The notes under the pieces are model-generated. The model was not told the origin of the DNA and did no database searches. It was given only the letters and a program-made list of their open reading frames with translations. A DNA stretch of 64,000 nt. Source: Candidatus Zhuqueibacterota bacterium. Lineage in GTDB: Bacteria; Zhuqueibacterota; Zhuqueibacteria; Oceanimicrobiales; Oceanimicrobiaceae. The stretch spans positions 124,001 to 188,000 of the forward strand of contig JAJDAF010000010.1 in assembly GCA_029261995.1 (NCBI GenBank), given 5' to 3'. Numbering within the stretch: position 1 is the first letter of the stretch; every line of letters starts with the position of its first letter. The position numbers and the translations under genes were made by a program. Below, piece after piece: positions 35,548 to 44,100 of the stretch.

Positions 35548-36581
35548 AATCCATCCTATTGCTTGCAACTGCTATTCTCATGGTGCTGAGTGGGTCATGC
35601 ACCAGACACGTTGCCCGCGAATCCGGCGCTGCCGGCGTTTCGTTAATCGGAAGCGAATTGCGGTCCGAAATCCGTCGAATTGAAAAATCGGTCGTCGGCA
35701 TCCTGGCTGACATCGACATTGAGATTCAGACCTTCAATTACCAGTTGCTTGATGACTTGCCAATCCGCGACCCCAATAGTCCTTACGGCTACAAATTGCT
35801 GGCAAGCGATGGCGCCGGCATCGTCACCACGACGGACGAGAAGGCGCTCTCCGGCGGCGGACTGTTGATCGACCACACCTCTGACTCTGACAATTACACG
35901 ATTCTGACCAGCAGTCACCTTGTGGCGCCGCGCGATACGACAGATGTGTACTTTGTTGACAAAGAGGGTCGCAAGACGGATATCCTGTTTCAGCGCCACA
36001 TTGTAAAGCGGGTGCGGGTCTCCGTGCGTGGCCGTGGAAACTGGCGGGTCAAAGCAGATGTGCTCGCCCAGGACCCCGTCGATGACCTGGCGTTGGTCGT
36101 TGCCGAGACCGAGCGGCAGCTTGCCGCCGAATATCCGAACGAACCGGGCTACGATGCCAGTCCTGGCTGGGGCGATTGGGTCTTCATGTTTGGCTATCCA
36201 CGCGAGGTCAAACAAATGACGGGTGGCTGGGTCAGCAAGTCGCCATATCGCGGCACGTTTGCCACGGACGCCGTTGTACGCTTTGGCTTCTCCGGTGGCC
36301 CGGTATTCGCGATTTCCGACGACGCCAACAAGCTTGTCTTTGTTGGTGTCATCAAGAGCGTGCCGAGCCAAACGCTGGAGTACATCGCTCCGCCGGAGGG
36401 ACTGCCACCGGGCTTCACCCTCGGTCCTGATGACGTGCCCGACCTGGTTGTGAAAGCGCAGAACCTGGTTGACTACGGCACTGCCTACTGTGTCAGCCCG
36501 GAGCGGATTCAGGCTTTCGTGAAGAACGCCCGGGCTTCTCTGCGGAATGCGGGGATTCGGCTGAGCGCAAAGTATCACTAG
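35544..36581 (+). CDS. Lipoprotein with trypsin-like serine protease fold
   Basis: A 345-residue lipoprotein. The signal peptide ends in the lipobox LSGSC (Cys near residue 19), so it should be anchored in a membrane facing the periplasm. The protease triad is visible: His in ILTSSHLVAP (near 124), Asp in DPVDDLALV (near 181) and Ser in FGFSGGPVF (near 249). In typical members the Ser motif is GNSGGP, so the Phe before Ser is unusual. There is no PDZ domain, unlike DegP. It sits in the trpS run by 4-base overlap. It may process envelope proteins; the substrate is not indicated. Confidence 0.82.
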   Translation: MKSILLLATAILMVLSGSCTRHVARESGAAGVSLIGSELRSEIRRIEKSVVGILADIDIEIQTFNYQLLDDLPIRDPNSPYGYKLLASDGAGIVTTTDEKALSGGGLLIDHTSDSDNYTILTSSHLVAPRDTTDVYFVDKEGRKTDILFQRHIVKRVRVSVRGRGNWRVKADVLAQDPVDDLALVVAETERQLAAEYPNEPGYDASPGWGDWVFMFGYPREVKQMTGGWVSKSPYRGTFATDAVVRFGFSGGPVFAISDDANKLVFVGVIKSVPSQTLEYIAPPEGLPPGFTLGPDDVPDLVVKAQNLVDYGTAYCVSPERIQAFVKNARASLRNAGIRLSAKYH

Positions 36582-36588
36582 GCAATCA

Positions 36589-37671
36589 ATGAACCTCGAA
36601 CGCATGCAGGAGTTCACCCGGACTCTGATCGGTATCGATTCCGTGACCGGCAATGAAGCACAGGCTGCACGCTGGCTGGCGCAGACTCTGCAGGAGCGCG
36701 GCATGCGCGTTCGCAGTTTTGACCTCGGAAGCGGCCGGTGCAACCTGCTGGCCACATGGTCTGCGGAATCCCCCCGCATTTTATTCAACACACATTTTGA
36801 TACGGTCCCGCAGCAGTATGGCCCGTTCGAGGATGCAGAGCGTATCTATGGCCGCGGCGCTTGCGACACGCACGGCGTTCTAGGGGCGCAACTCGAAGCA
36901 ATGCAGGATTTGCACGAATCCGGCGTGGCCTCGCTGGGGCTGCTGCTGGTGGTTGGCGAAGAGACAGTACACGATGGCGCGCTGCACGCAGGTTCGTGCA
37001 ATGAGATTCGGGAGCCGGACATCCTGATCGTTGGCGAGCCCACTGAAAACAAGTTGATGACCTCGCAGAAAGGGCGTCTCAAGGCCGAATTGTTGGTCTA
37101 CGGTGTCGAAGGTCACTCGGGTTATCCGGAGTTGTTCGACTCTGCGGTGGAAAAGCTGAGCTTCTTTCTCCAGAAAATCTGGCAGGCGCCGTGGCTCAAA
37201 AGAGATTCAAGCGAGGGCAACACCGTCAATGTCGTCCTGACCCACGCGGGTGGCGCCGACAACCAGGTGCCGCCCTTCGCCAGCGCGCGACTGATGTTCC
37301 GCTGCGCCGAGCCCTGCGAAGATGTCAAACGACAGTTTCTGGACCTGCTGCAGCAGGCTGAAGCTGGCTTAGCACAGCCGAAATCCTCCCGACCGCACTA
37401 TGAACTGAAGTGGGATCCCGCCCAGAATGACCCCGTGACAAATCTCTGCACGCTCGCAGGATTCGAAACCGCGTCCGCTGCTTACAACACAGACATTGCT
37501 TATTTCGGTTGGCAGAAGTGCAAGACCTTCCTGCTGGGGCCGGGCTCCATTCTGCAAGCCCATCGCGACTGGAATCCGAACGACTGGCAGCAGGGAGAGT
37601 GGATTCTGAAGCGCGAGCAGGTGAGAGGGGTGGAGCTGTACAAACAGTTGGTGCAAAGCGCCGGGCTGTGA
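36589..37671 (+). CDS. M20 family zinc peptidase/deacylase (ArgE/DapE-like)
   Basis: A 360-residue amidohydrolase-type peptidase. Metal and catalytic motifs are present: THFDTVP (His69, Asp71), GRGACDTHG (bridging Asp), GEET (base Glu) and GEPTE. The dimerisation domain lies at about 170-270 (VEGHSGYPEL). The C-terminal metal His is in ILQAHRDWN. Length and motif order fit acetylornithine deacetylase or succinyl-diaminopimelate desuccinylase; no residue decides between them, and there are no arginine or lysine genes nearby. It starts 7 bases after the protease. Confidence 0.86.
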   Translation: MNLERMQEFTRTLIGIDSVTGNEAQAARWLAQTLQERGMRVRSFDLGSGRCNLLATWSAESPRILFNTHFDTVPQQYGPFEDAERIYGRGACDTHGVLGAQLEAMQDLHESGVASLGLLLVVGEETVHDGALHAGSCNEIREPDILIVGEPTENKLMTSQKGRLKAELLVYGVEGHSGYPELFDSAVEKLSFFLQKIWQAPWLKRDSSEGNTVNVVLTHAGGADNQVPPFASARLMFRCAEPCEDVKRQFLDLLQQAEAGLAQPKSSRPHYELKWDPAQNDPVTNLCTLAGFETASAAYNTDIAYFGWQKCKTFLLGPGSILQAHRDWNPNDWQQGEWILKREQVRGVELYKQLVQSAGL

Positions 37672-37771
37672 GGCAGGCGGCGCTAACCCACCCCGGTCTG
37701 CAACGCTGAACGCGTTGCAGACCTGCCCCTCCAAGGAGGGGATTCTAGAAGTCCCCTCTCGGGAGGGGACA
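37672..37771. repeat. Palindromic repeat, copy A (left of the DUF559 gene)
   Basis: A block of three hairpins: GGTCTGCAACGC/GCGTTGCAGACC (12-bp perfect stem), CCCCTCC/GGAGGGG, and GTCCCCTC/GAGGGGAC (37751-37770). About 65 bases (from GGCAGG through GGGGATTC) recur as copy B at 38226. It begins right after the M20 stop codon, so it may also end that transcript. Confidence 0.7.
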
Positions 37772-37853
37772 GGCTTAAAGCGCAGCGAAAAGCCAGGGGT
37801 GGGTCATCGATCCCAACCACCACCCAAATCAACAAACCAACGTCAAAATCACC

Positions 37854-38177
37854 ATGAACCGCAAAACAATTCTCCCCTACAACCGAAACCTCAAAGAACG
37901 CGCCCGCTATCTGCGCAATAATTCGACGTTGTCAGAAGTCCTGCTATGGAAGTACCTGAAAGGCAAACAGCGGCTGGGCTACGACTTTGACCGACAAAAG
38001 CCAATTGACAACTACATTGTTGACTTCTTCTGCAACGAGCTTCTGCTGGCGATTGAAATCGACGGCATTAGCCACGATGAAAAAATCGCATATGATGAGA
38101 GACGCGAGCAGCGCTTGCGCAGCCTTGGGCTGGAGATCCTGCATTTTGCAGACGGCGAAGTAAAGCGGGATGTGTAG
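37854..38177 (+). pseudogene. DUF559 endonuclease-like gene truncated by an internal stop
   Basis: A 107-residue product with the VSR-like nuclease fold of DUF559: LRNNSTLSEVLLWKYLKGKQ, FDRQKPIDNYIVDFFC and LLAIEIDGISH (acidic active-site cluster). The family's C-terminal helix is missing at the TAG of 38175-38177. Reading past it in frame gives AVVVAIDGWIEG up to a TAA at 38238, which is exactly the missing helix, so one nonsense change (probably GAG to TAG) cut a 128-residue protein. The restored stop falls in repeat copy B. DUF559 genes are often found alone among dispersed palindromes; activity is unproven. Confidence 0.72.
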
Positions 38178-38225
38178 GCAGTTGTAGTTGCGATTGATGG
38201 CTGGATTGAAGGGCAGGCGAGTAAG

Positions 38226-38298
38226 GGCAGGCTGCGTTAACCCACCCCGGTCTGAAACGCTGGACGCGTTCCAGACCTGCCCCTCCAGGGAGGGGATT
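38226..38298. repeat. Palindromic repeat, copy B (right of the DUF559 gene)
   Basis: Matches copy A from GGCAGGC through GGGGATTC with scattered changes. The main stem has one mismatch (GGTCTGAAACGC against GCGTTCCAGACC). The second hairpin CCCCTCC/GGAGGGG is kept, while the third is absent. The direct orientation relative to copy A makes a 550-bp unit repeat-gene-repeat. Confidence 0.7.
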
Positions 38299-38354
38299 CG
38301 CATTTACTGCCATTGTTTTTGCTGGTTGCCAGACACGAGTTTGGGGACAAGCCT

Positions 38355-38394
38355 GAAACAAAAAACGCCGGGGAGCGTGGGCTCACCCGGCGTT
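38355..38394 (-). terminator. Intrinsic terminator for the minus-strand gene at 38458
   Basis: AACGCCGGG (38364-38372) pairs with CCCGGCGTT (38386-38394). Read on the minus strand the stem is followed by TTTTGTTTC. It lies about 60 bases beyond the stop codon of the 38458-38910 gene. Confidence 0.75.
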
Positions 38395-38457
38395 CGGTTT
38401 GCAGAAGGTTCGTTTAAGACAAATACCAGCTTCTCACGCTCAATATTTAGGAGTCGC

Positions 38458-38910
38458 TCATGCCGGCACGCTTTCTTCTTCGACCACCACGGTTACGGCG
38501 GGACGGCTGCGACGCCGGCCACCGATGCGCAGGCCGAAGTCGATGAGTTTCGGGTCGTGTTTGCCGAGCGGCAGCACGGAAACCAGAAAGCCATAAGTCT
38601 GTTGCTTCAAATCGCGCGCGCTATTGACCGTCGTGCAGACTGCGGAACGCAGCTCGGCAAGGTCGGCTTCGAGCGCGACAATGGCGTTCAGATGGCCTTG
38701 CAGTGTTGCGGCAGCGGCCTGCACTTCCTGCAAGGTGTCCGCCGGTAGCTGGTAGGCAGCTTCGGTTTGGGTCGCGGTCATGGCTTCGGCATGGTGCAGC
38801 AAAGCCAGCACCAGGGTGCGCGATTCGGTTGTGATTTTGTCAACGTGGTAGAGGCCGAGGGCAAACTCGAGGGCGCTGCCGGCGAGCGCGCCCAGTACTT
38901 TGTTCAGCAC
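38458..38910 (-). CDS. Unrecognised helical protein, start codon uncertain
   Basis: No family recognised. From GTG 38910 it is 150 residues: a helical region (LVLALLHHAEAMTATQ, VQAAAATLQGHLNAIVALEA) followed by LKQQTYGFLVSVLPLGKHD and an Arg-rich, then acidic tail. GTG 38910 has no ribosome site. The frame stays open for 41 more codons to 39033 with protein-like content (GGRVFSENGAGFLAKGG) but without ATG, GTG or TTG. A GGGGAG motif lies 11 bases before an ATC at 39033. The true start may therefore be a lost ATG at 39033, or the gene may continue from the repeat frame by a frameshift. It has its own terminator. Confidence 0.5.
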   Translation of the reverse strand: MLNKVLGALAGSALEFALGLYHVDKITTESRTLVLALLHHAEAMTATQTEAAYQLPADTLQEVQAAAATLQGHLNAIVALEADLAELRSAVCTTVNSARDLKQQTYGFLVSVLPLGKHDPKLIDFGLRIGGRRRSRPAVTVVVEEESVPA

Positions 38911-39035
38911 CGGGGCATGCCGGAGATCGAAGGACCGCAGGCCGCCCTTCGCGAGGAAGCCTGCGCCGTTCTCAGAGAATACACGGCCTCCGGACTGCCG
39001 GTTTATAACGCCGGCGGCAGTGTTTCGGTTGATGA

Positions 39036-39686
39036 CTAAGTAGTCTCCCCTGAATCCCCACCAAACTCATTATCACCACAACCGTCGTGGCCGGACAGTT
39101 TCCAAGTTCGCGCAGGGCGCCGGTATAGCCGCGCGGTCGGCGGCAACGCCAGGCTGGTGGGAATGATGATCCGGCTACCAGGAGCGATAGTTAGGCTGGT
39201 GGGAATGATGATCTGGCTATCGGGAACGATAGTTAGGCCGGTGGAAACGATGACCCGGCTGGCGGGAACGATAGTGAGGCCGATGGGAATGATGATCCGG
39301 CTACCGGGAACGATGGTGAGGCCGATGGGAATGATGATCCGGCTACCGGGAACGATGGTGAGGCCGGCGGGAAGGCTGATCCGGCTACCGGGAACGATGG
39401 TGAGGCCGGTGGGAAGGATGATCCGGCTACCGGGAACGATAGTTAGGCCGGTGGGAAGGCTGATCCGGCTGGCGGGAACGATAGTTAGGCCGGTGGGAAG
39501 GCTGATCCGGCTGGCGGGAACGATAGTTAGGCCGGTGGGAATGATGATCCAGCTACCTGGAGCGATAGTGAGGCTGGTGGGAATGATGATCAGGCTATCG
39601 GGAACGATAGTTAGGCCGGTGGGAAGGGTGATCTGGTTACCGTGAGTAATGGTACGGCTCGGGTAGGACGGGAGCGTCAGGGAGTG
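39036..39686 (-). other. Open minus-strand frame encoding 14-residue beta-solenoid-like repeats, no start codon
   Basis: The minus strand is open for 216 codons across the whole repeat block and beyond both its edges. Each 42-bp unit reads T-G-L-T-I-V-P-G-S-R-I-I-I-P. Differences between units often keep the residue type: Ile, Val or Leu at the same positions; silent changes at Pro, Thr and Leu codons. The alternating pattern suits a beta-solenoid. The end is non-repetitive (ARTWKLSGHD, DNEFGGDSGETT) and stops at TAG 39036. There is no ATG, GTG or TTG near the 5' edge, so it may be a broken gene, or fed by a frameshift from the small ORF upstream. Confidence 0.4.
39156..39659. repeat. Twelve tandem copies of a 42-bp repeat
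   Basis: Twelve uninterrupted units, each starting GGTGGGAA or a close variant and ending TTAGGCC or GAGGCC. Units 4 and 5 are identical, as are 8 and 9; unit 12 (39618-39659) is the most diverged. Unit length is a multiple of three with no indels, which favours a coding origin. There are no spacers, so it is not a CRISPR array. Confidence 0.95.
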
Positions 39687-39823
39687 TCAGAAACTTTGTG
39701 TAATTCCTGAATGTGGGTGACCTGGACGCCGCGATTCTTGAGTTCGTTGATGACACTCCCCGACAGCATGGCAAGTGGCGAAGATATATGCCTACCGGGT
39801 TTTTTGAAAGGGACGCTGCACAT
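39677..39823 (-). CDS. Possible 48-residue small protein or gene remnant upstream of the repeat frame
   Basis: ATG 39823 has AGGGG 8 bases upstream (minus strand). The product, with segments FKKPGRHISS and SVINELKNRGVQVTHIQE, looks like a genuine helical protein piece rather than a random frame. It stops at 39677, just overlapping the 5' edge of the repeat-encoding frame. It may be the former N-terminus of that protein, now separated by a frameshift, or an independent small gene. Confidence 0.3.
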   Translation of the reverse strand: MCSVPFKKPGRHISSPLAMLSGSVINELKNRGVQVTHIQELHKVSDTP

Positions 39824-40240
39824 ACGGTTGCCCCTTTTTGCTTTGGCAAATATATGCTGCAGACTGGGTAAACTTTACCTCCGCATTTTTAATACCGCAA
39901 ATCCAACTTTTCCTTGACTTTTTCTTCGAATTATGTTCTCTTTAGCTTAAGAGGAAGCCTCCCATCTTTGTCATGCTCTCAGCCCTGGCATCCATTTTAA
40001 CAATTTGTTTGTCTCACTTGATCTGTCAGTCGTTTTGCTGTAGTGTCTCTAGGAAGTACGCCAATAGGCTCATTTCGGGCTCGATTGTTCCGTTGATTCC
40101 GGCGACAACTCCTGGAGAGAACGCGTTTCATCACTCGAAACGTTGAGCACCATGTGACCCGTAGGGATTTTGGGGCACCTTTTTTTAATGGAGGCAATAT
40201 TGATTAGTCTCGTCTAACAAAACAACAAGGAGAATTAGTA
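39824..40240. other. AT-rich interval upstream of the small paralogue pair
   Basis: No supported gene. TTGACT at 39914 is followed by TATGTT only 12 bases on, too close for a sigma70 promoter. A GGGGCACC stretch followed by seven T at about 40178-40192 resembles a terminator end but lacks a strong stem. The region probably carries the promoter of the 40241 operon. Confidence 0.35.
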
Positions 40241-40639
40241 ATGAGTGAGCAAGTAGAGTTGCACAACATCGCGTATGCAGTCGTGCAATGTGACCACCTA
40301 AAGAAACCTCAAGTGAAGAAACTATCTGGAAATGGGATAGACACTGTGGAACCTTTGGGATATGGCATGTTCATGGTTAACTTCGAAGATGGTTTCTTTG
40401 GCGACATGCCTGCAGTTCAAGTCACAGCAGTGAACAATGGCCTAAAGAGTGATCACGAGTTGTGCCCTATAACCCAAGCTGAAGACGGCCACGATTATGA
40501 GAAACGCCCGGTACTCGCACAGGTAATGTATGTGCAGAAGCAGAACTGCAAGCTGCGCGTCTTTTTTTCCCATGGTGGGTTCGAAAACTTAAGCGTGAGT
40601 TTTACGATTACAGCTGTTGGGAGAATCGGTTATGAATGA
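40241..40639 (+). CDS. Small protein A of a paralogous pair, C1q/H-lectin-like beta-sandwich (inferred)
   Basis: A 132-residue cytoplasmic-type protein with no signal peptide. It shares a clear pattern with the next gene: IAYAVVQ near the start, a G-Y/K-x-F/L-V-x-F strand, FFxxxPAVQVTA, AQVMYV and a terminal SFTITAV strand. This succession of short strands around a PAVxVTA motif is reminiscent of H-type lectin or C1q-like jelly rolls that occur on phage fibres and toxins; this is fold guesswork. AAGGAGAA lies 7 bases before the ATG. Overlaps the next gene by 8 bases; both lie directly upstream of the giant SpvB/RHS gene. Confidence 0.72.
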   Translation: MSEQVELHNIAYAVVQCDHLKKPQVKKLSGNGIDTVEPLGYGMFMVNFEDGFFGDMPAVQVTAVNNGLKSDHELCPITQAEDGHDYEKRPVLAQVMYVQKQNCKLRVFFSHGGFENLSVSFTITAVGRIGYE

Positions 40640-41063
40640 TCAGGAAACAACGGTTCAAAGGATCGCTTACGCCGTTGTACAAAGTGGCGACATAAATGAA
40701 CTTAGCATAAAACTGATATGTCAAGATGCGATTAAGACGGTGGACCCTATAGGGGAAGGCAAGTACCTGGTTCACTTTAAGGAAGCTTTCTTCGATGCCG
40801 TTCCTGCAGTGCAGGTAACAGCGATGTTTAACGGCTTCAGCAACGATGATAAGCCCAGCCAATTAAAGCCCATAACCGAAGAGGAAGCCCAGTCAAAGTC
40901 GCAAGAATGGGCGGCAATAGCGCAGGTGATGTATGTGAATCAGCACAATTGCCTCGTGCGCACTTTCGTGGATATTCACGTTGAGCGGTTTTATCCGACG
41001 CCCGCTGATAAAATTGAGCGTCGACCCGTAAACATTAGTTTTTCCCTTACGGCTGTAGTGTAA
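40632..41063 (+). CDS. Small protein B of the paralogous pair
   Basis: A 143-residue paralogue of the preceding protein (shared IAYAVVQ, AFFDAVPAVQVTA, IAQVMYVNQHNC, SFSLTAV). It has a longer acidic loop in the middle (KPITEEEAQSKSQEW) and an inserted Pro-containing loop before the last strand. ATG 40632 is preceded by GGGAGAA. The ATG overlaps the end of gene A, so both are made together, probably in similar amounts. It is 90 bases from the RHS gene, so a role as partner, adaptor or carrier of that protein is suggested by position only. It is not recognisable as an immunity protein. Confidence 0.72.
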   Translation: MNDQETTVQRIAYAVVQSGDINELSIKLICQDAIKTVDPIGEGKYLVHFKEAFFDAVPAVQVTAMFNGFSNDDKPSQLKPITEEEAQSKSQEWAAIAQVMYVNQHNCLVRTFVDIHVERFYPTPADKIERRPVNISFSLTAVV

Positions 41064-41153
41064 CTTTTGTAAAAACAGGTTGCCAGCGGCGATGCTTATT
41101 TACCGCAGTTATGTGATAATTCTACAAGACGCCTTACTTAAGGGAGACCATTC

Positions 41154-44100
41154 ATGTCACAGTCAGGACCTCCTGTTGTTCGTGGTTTCCAGCTTGATGC
41201 AAGTGCGATTGGTGACGCAACGAAGAGCGTTAACCTGTTTCGCGGCGATGTGAATTTTCCGCTCAAGCTCGTGTCACTGTCAGGGCCGAATGGCCTCGAC
41301 CTGAACTTGTCCGCGCTTTATGCGGGCAGCAACCGTCAACAGGTCGACACCTGGAACCTGGATGCGCCGACAGGAGTGCTGGGCTTGGGCTGGTCGATGC
41401 CATTTGATTTCATCGAGTTCCAGCATGCTGACACCGCTTCGTACCTCGAAGGGCACTTCATCGCCCACATCAACGGCCAGCCGAATGAGCTGATACTGGT
41501 CTCTTGGAGCAAGCGCGGAGAAAAAAACGAGCAGGTCGAGTTCGCTGATCCGGAGCATCCGCTATGGCAGTACATCTACGACACCCAAGATGAGGTGTGG
41601 CTCGTGCAACGCGACGATGGCGTGACCATGACCTTCGGGGGGAATTCTCACCCGGACGCCGTGCAGTGGGGAGTCCGTTGGGACAACTGGGTCGGCAGCT
41701 CAAAGTCGGGTAGCGGCGACCCGGATGCGCAGCAATTCGGAGTCGCGTGGAATCTGACCGAGGTGCGGAATCAGTGGGGCAACACGCTTACTTACTGGTA
41801 TGACAACGACGAACGGACGGTGGCCGCTGCCACGAAATACACGCGGGCCAGCTACATTCGTCGGGTTCAGGATGCCCGTGGCCGATCGGTTGAGTTCCTG
41901 TATAAAGACAAAGACCCGCACGAATACCAGCCACCTCACACAGTCGATGGTCAGGCTCCGGCTGACGCTTACCAGGACCGGTACGAGACGAAGTATTTAT
42001 CGGGGCTCGACGTGAAGGCGCCTTCTGGCGAGGTTTATTACTCAATTGCTTTCGAATTCCAACTGATGAGCTTGGGTGACACATCTGCCGGCAGTAGTAA
42101 GCTCACCAATAGCAGTAAGCGCTATCTGAAGCAGGTTCGGCAGCATCGCAAGGGCCGTGACCTGCTCCCGCCGCTGAAATTCGATTACAACTTAGAGGAA
42201 GATTCGATCAGTCGCGGTAAAGTAACCGAAGTCACTTATCCGGCGGGAGGATCAGTGAAATGGGTGTATAAAGAGCAATCGCTGGGCGATTCTGAGGTTT
42301 TCAAACTGGATTACACCGCCATGCGGCCTCCTGGTGCCGCATACAAATCAGCCGGGCCAAGAATATGGTTCGGCGCAGATTACGTCGTAATGCTCTGGTG
42401 GTCGCAAATCCGGGCGAATAGCAAGCTACAGATCTTTGAATACGGCGGTCGTTGGGCGAACGAACCATGCGAAAAAGAACTAAACGGGTTCTTTCCCAGC
42501 AGTCTCGACGATGTCCACATTGCTTTTGGTTCGGATTTCTTCGCCTTTTATTTCCACAATCAGGCAAATACACGAGACCGCCTCTTCATCTACCAGAAAA
42601 CGCCGCATCAGTTTGGCCGATGGACCACTACAAAGTTCGAGAAAATCACGTCGACCGACAGCTGTGCCGACGAAACGGCGTTGGTGGCCGGGAACGACTT
42701 CATCGCGCTACATCCAGGGGGGACCAACACGCTCTACCGGTTTGCTTATGATAGGAGAGCAAGACAATGGTCTCAAGATCAAAGCAGCGGTTCGCAGAAT
42801 GAATCAAGGATGGCCCTCGCCGCACAGGGGAATGTGCTGGCGGTCGGATTCTTTACCGACGACAAGGTGGTCTCGGCCACGGATCAGGTCTACTGGCTCG
42901 ACAGCGGTGCGGAGTTGGAGCCGCAATGGACACCACTAATTTCAAACTCGATACTGTCGCCGCACGGTCGCTTTGAGTGGAATAGTGAGTACGTGTTCAC
43001 CTATATGCGCATTGGTGCGGGCTTCGCTGTGGGGACGTATCCTGAGGAAAGCCAGGGAAAATTGCAGGTGACGAGATGGCAGCGCAACTTCATCGGTTTT
43101 TCCCCAGCAACACTTGACGGCGACGTCATCAAGGATAAGGGCGGCATGCCTCTACCCACAGAGCTTTCCGGCAACGTCGTCGCTAACGGGGGCTTTCTGT
43201 ATCGTTACAACGGCAATGGTTGGGTTCGGAAGCAGGTTGGCTGGCGTGGCAAGACGGTTGTGGCAGAGGGTGACAATGTCCTGGCAACAACACTTGATGG
43301 CTCCGGATTTGATGCCTGGCTTGCTCAATACGTCGCTGGGGATGACCTTTGGCAGGAGGCCACGCCGCTCAAGACGCCAACTCGTTCACCAGCACAGCCG
43401 GCTCTGCCGCAGTTCGGCGGACGCTTTCTTACCCTTGGTGCGAACCTGTACTTTGAGGATACCGATGGAAATCTGAATCTTGTCGACCGTGCGTTCGAGG
43501 GTTCTCCGGGAAGTACCGTCGCCTGCCGTGGGCCGAATTATGTCGCCTACGAAACCCGTGACAATCCGGATCAGAGGTCGACGAAAATCGCGCTACTTCT
43601 GAACGGTCGAGTAGACGGCAATCCTGTCACGCTTGAAGGCCAGCGGATCGGAGACCCGACAGCCACCGGTACGGTACTGACCGGGCCGACCGCTTTCGCA
43701 ACTTACCACAACAAATATCAGGACTTCCGTAAAGTTCCGCAGTTCACGCTGCATCGAATCCTAAACCGTCAGGTTGGTGGTTTTCCAACCGATTGCGTGG
43801 TTTCCGAGCTCAAAGTTTCGACCGGAACGCAGGTGATGCGGACCGTTTATACGTACGACGCGCAGAACGCCGTCTTCGATCCATCGGGTAAGGTGGCTCA
43901 GTATCCGCAGGTCACCGCTGAACGACAGGACGCGTCGAGAAATAATTTGGGAAAAACGACGTTCGAGTACTTGAACGGACTCGAATCGGTTGATCCAAAG
44001 GACCCACTGGTAGACTGCTACAGCCTCGCCAATGGTTTCTTGAAGAGCAAAACAGAGTATAAACGAAAAAAGAAATATACAGATTCAGTTACCAGCCCCG

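Noticed and set aside
35643-36791. 382-codon minus-strand frame opposite the protease and M20 genes
   Set aside because: Antisense to two recognised genes; no motif of its own.
39157-39645. Plus-strand 162-codon frame across the repeats
   Set aside because: It has an ATG but no ribosome site, and the variation between units (Ile/Met, Arg/Trp/Gln) is less conservative than on the minus strand. The minus frame also stays open beyond both edges.
39156-39659. Tandem 42-bp repeats as a CRISPR array
   Set aside because: Units are contiguous with no unique spacers and no cas gene is nearby.
39914-39937. TTGACT...TATGTT promoter
   Set aside because: Spacer is only 12 bases, outside the functional range.
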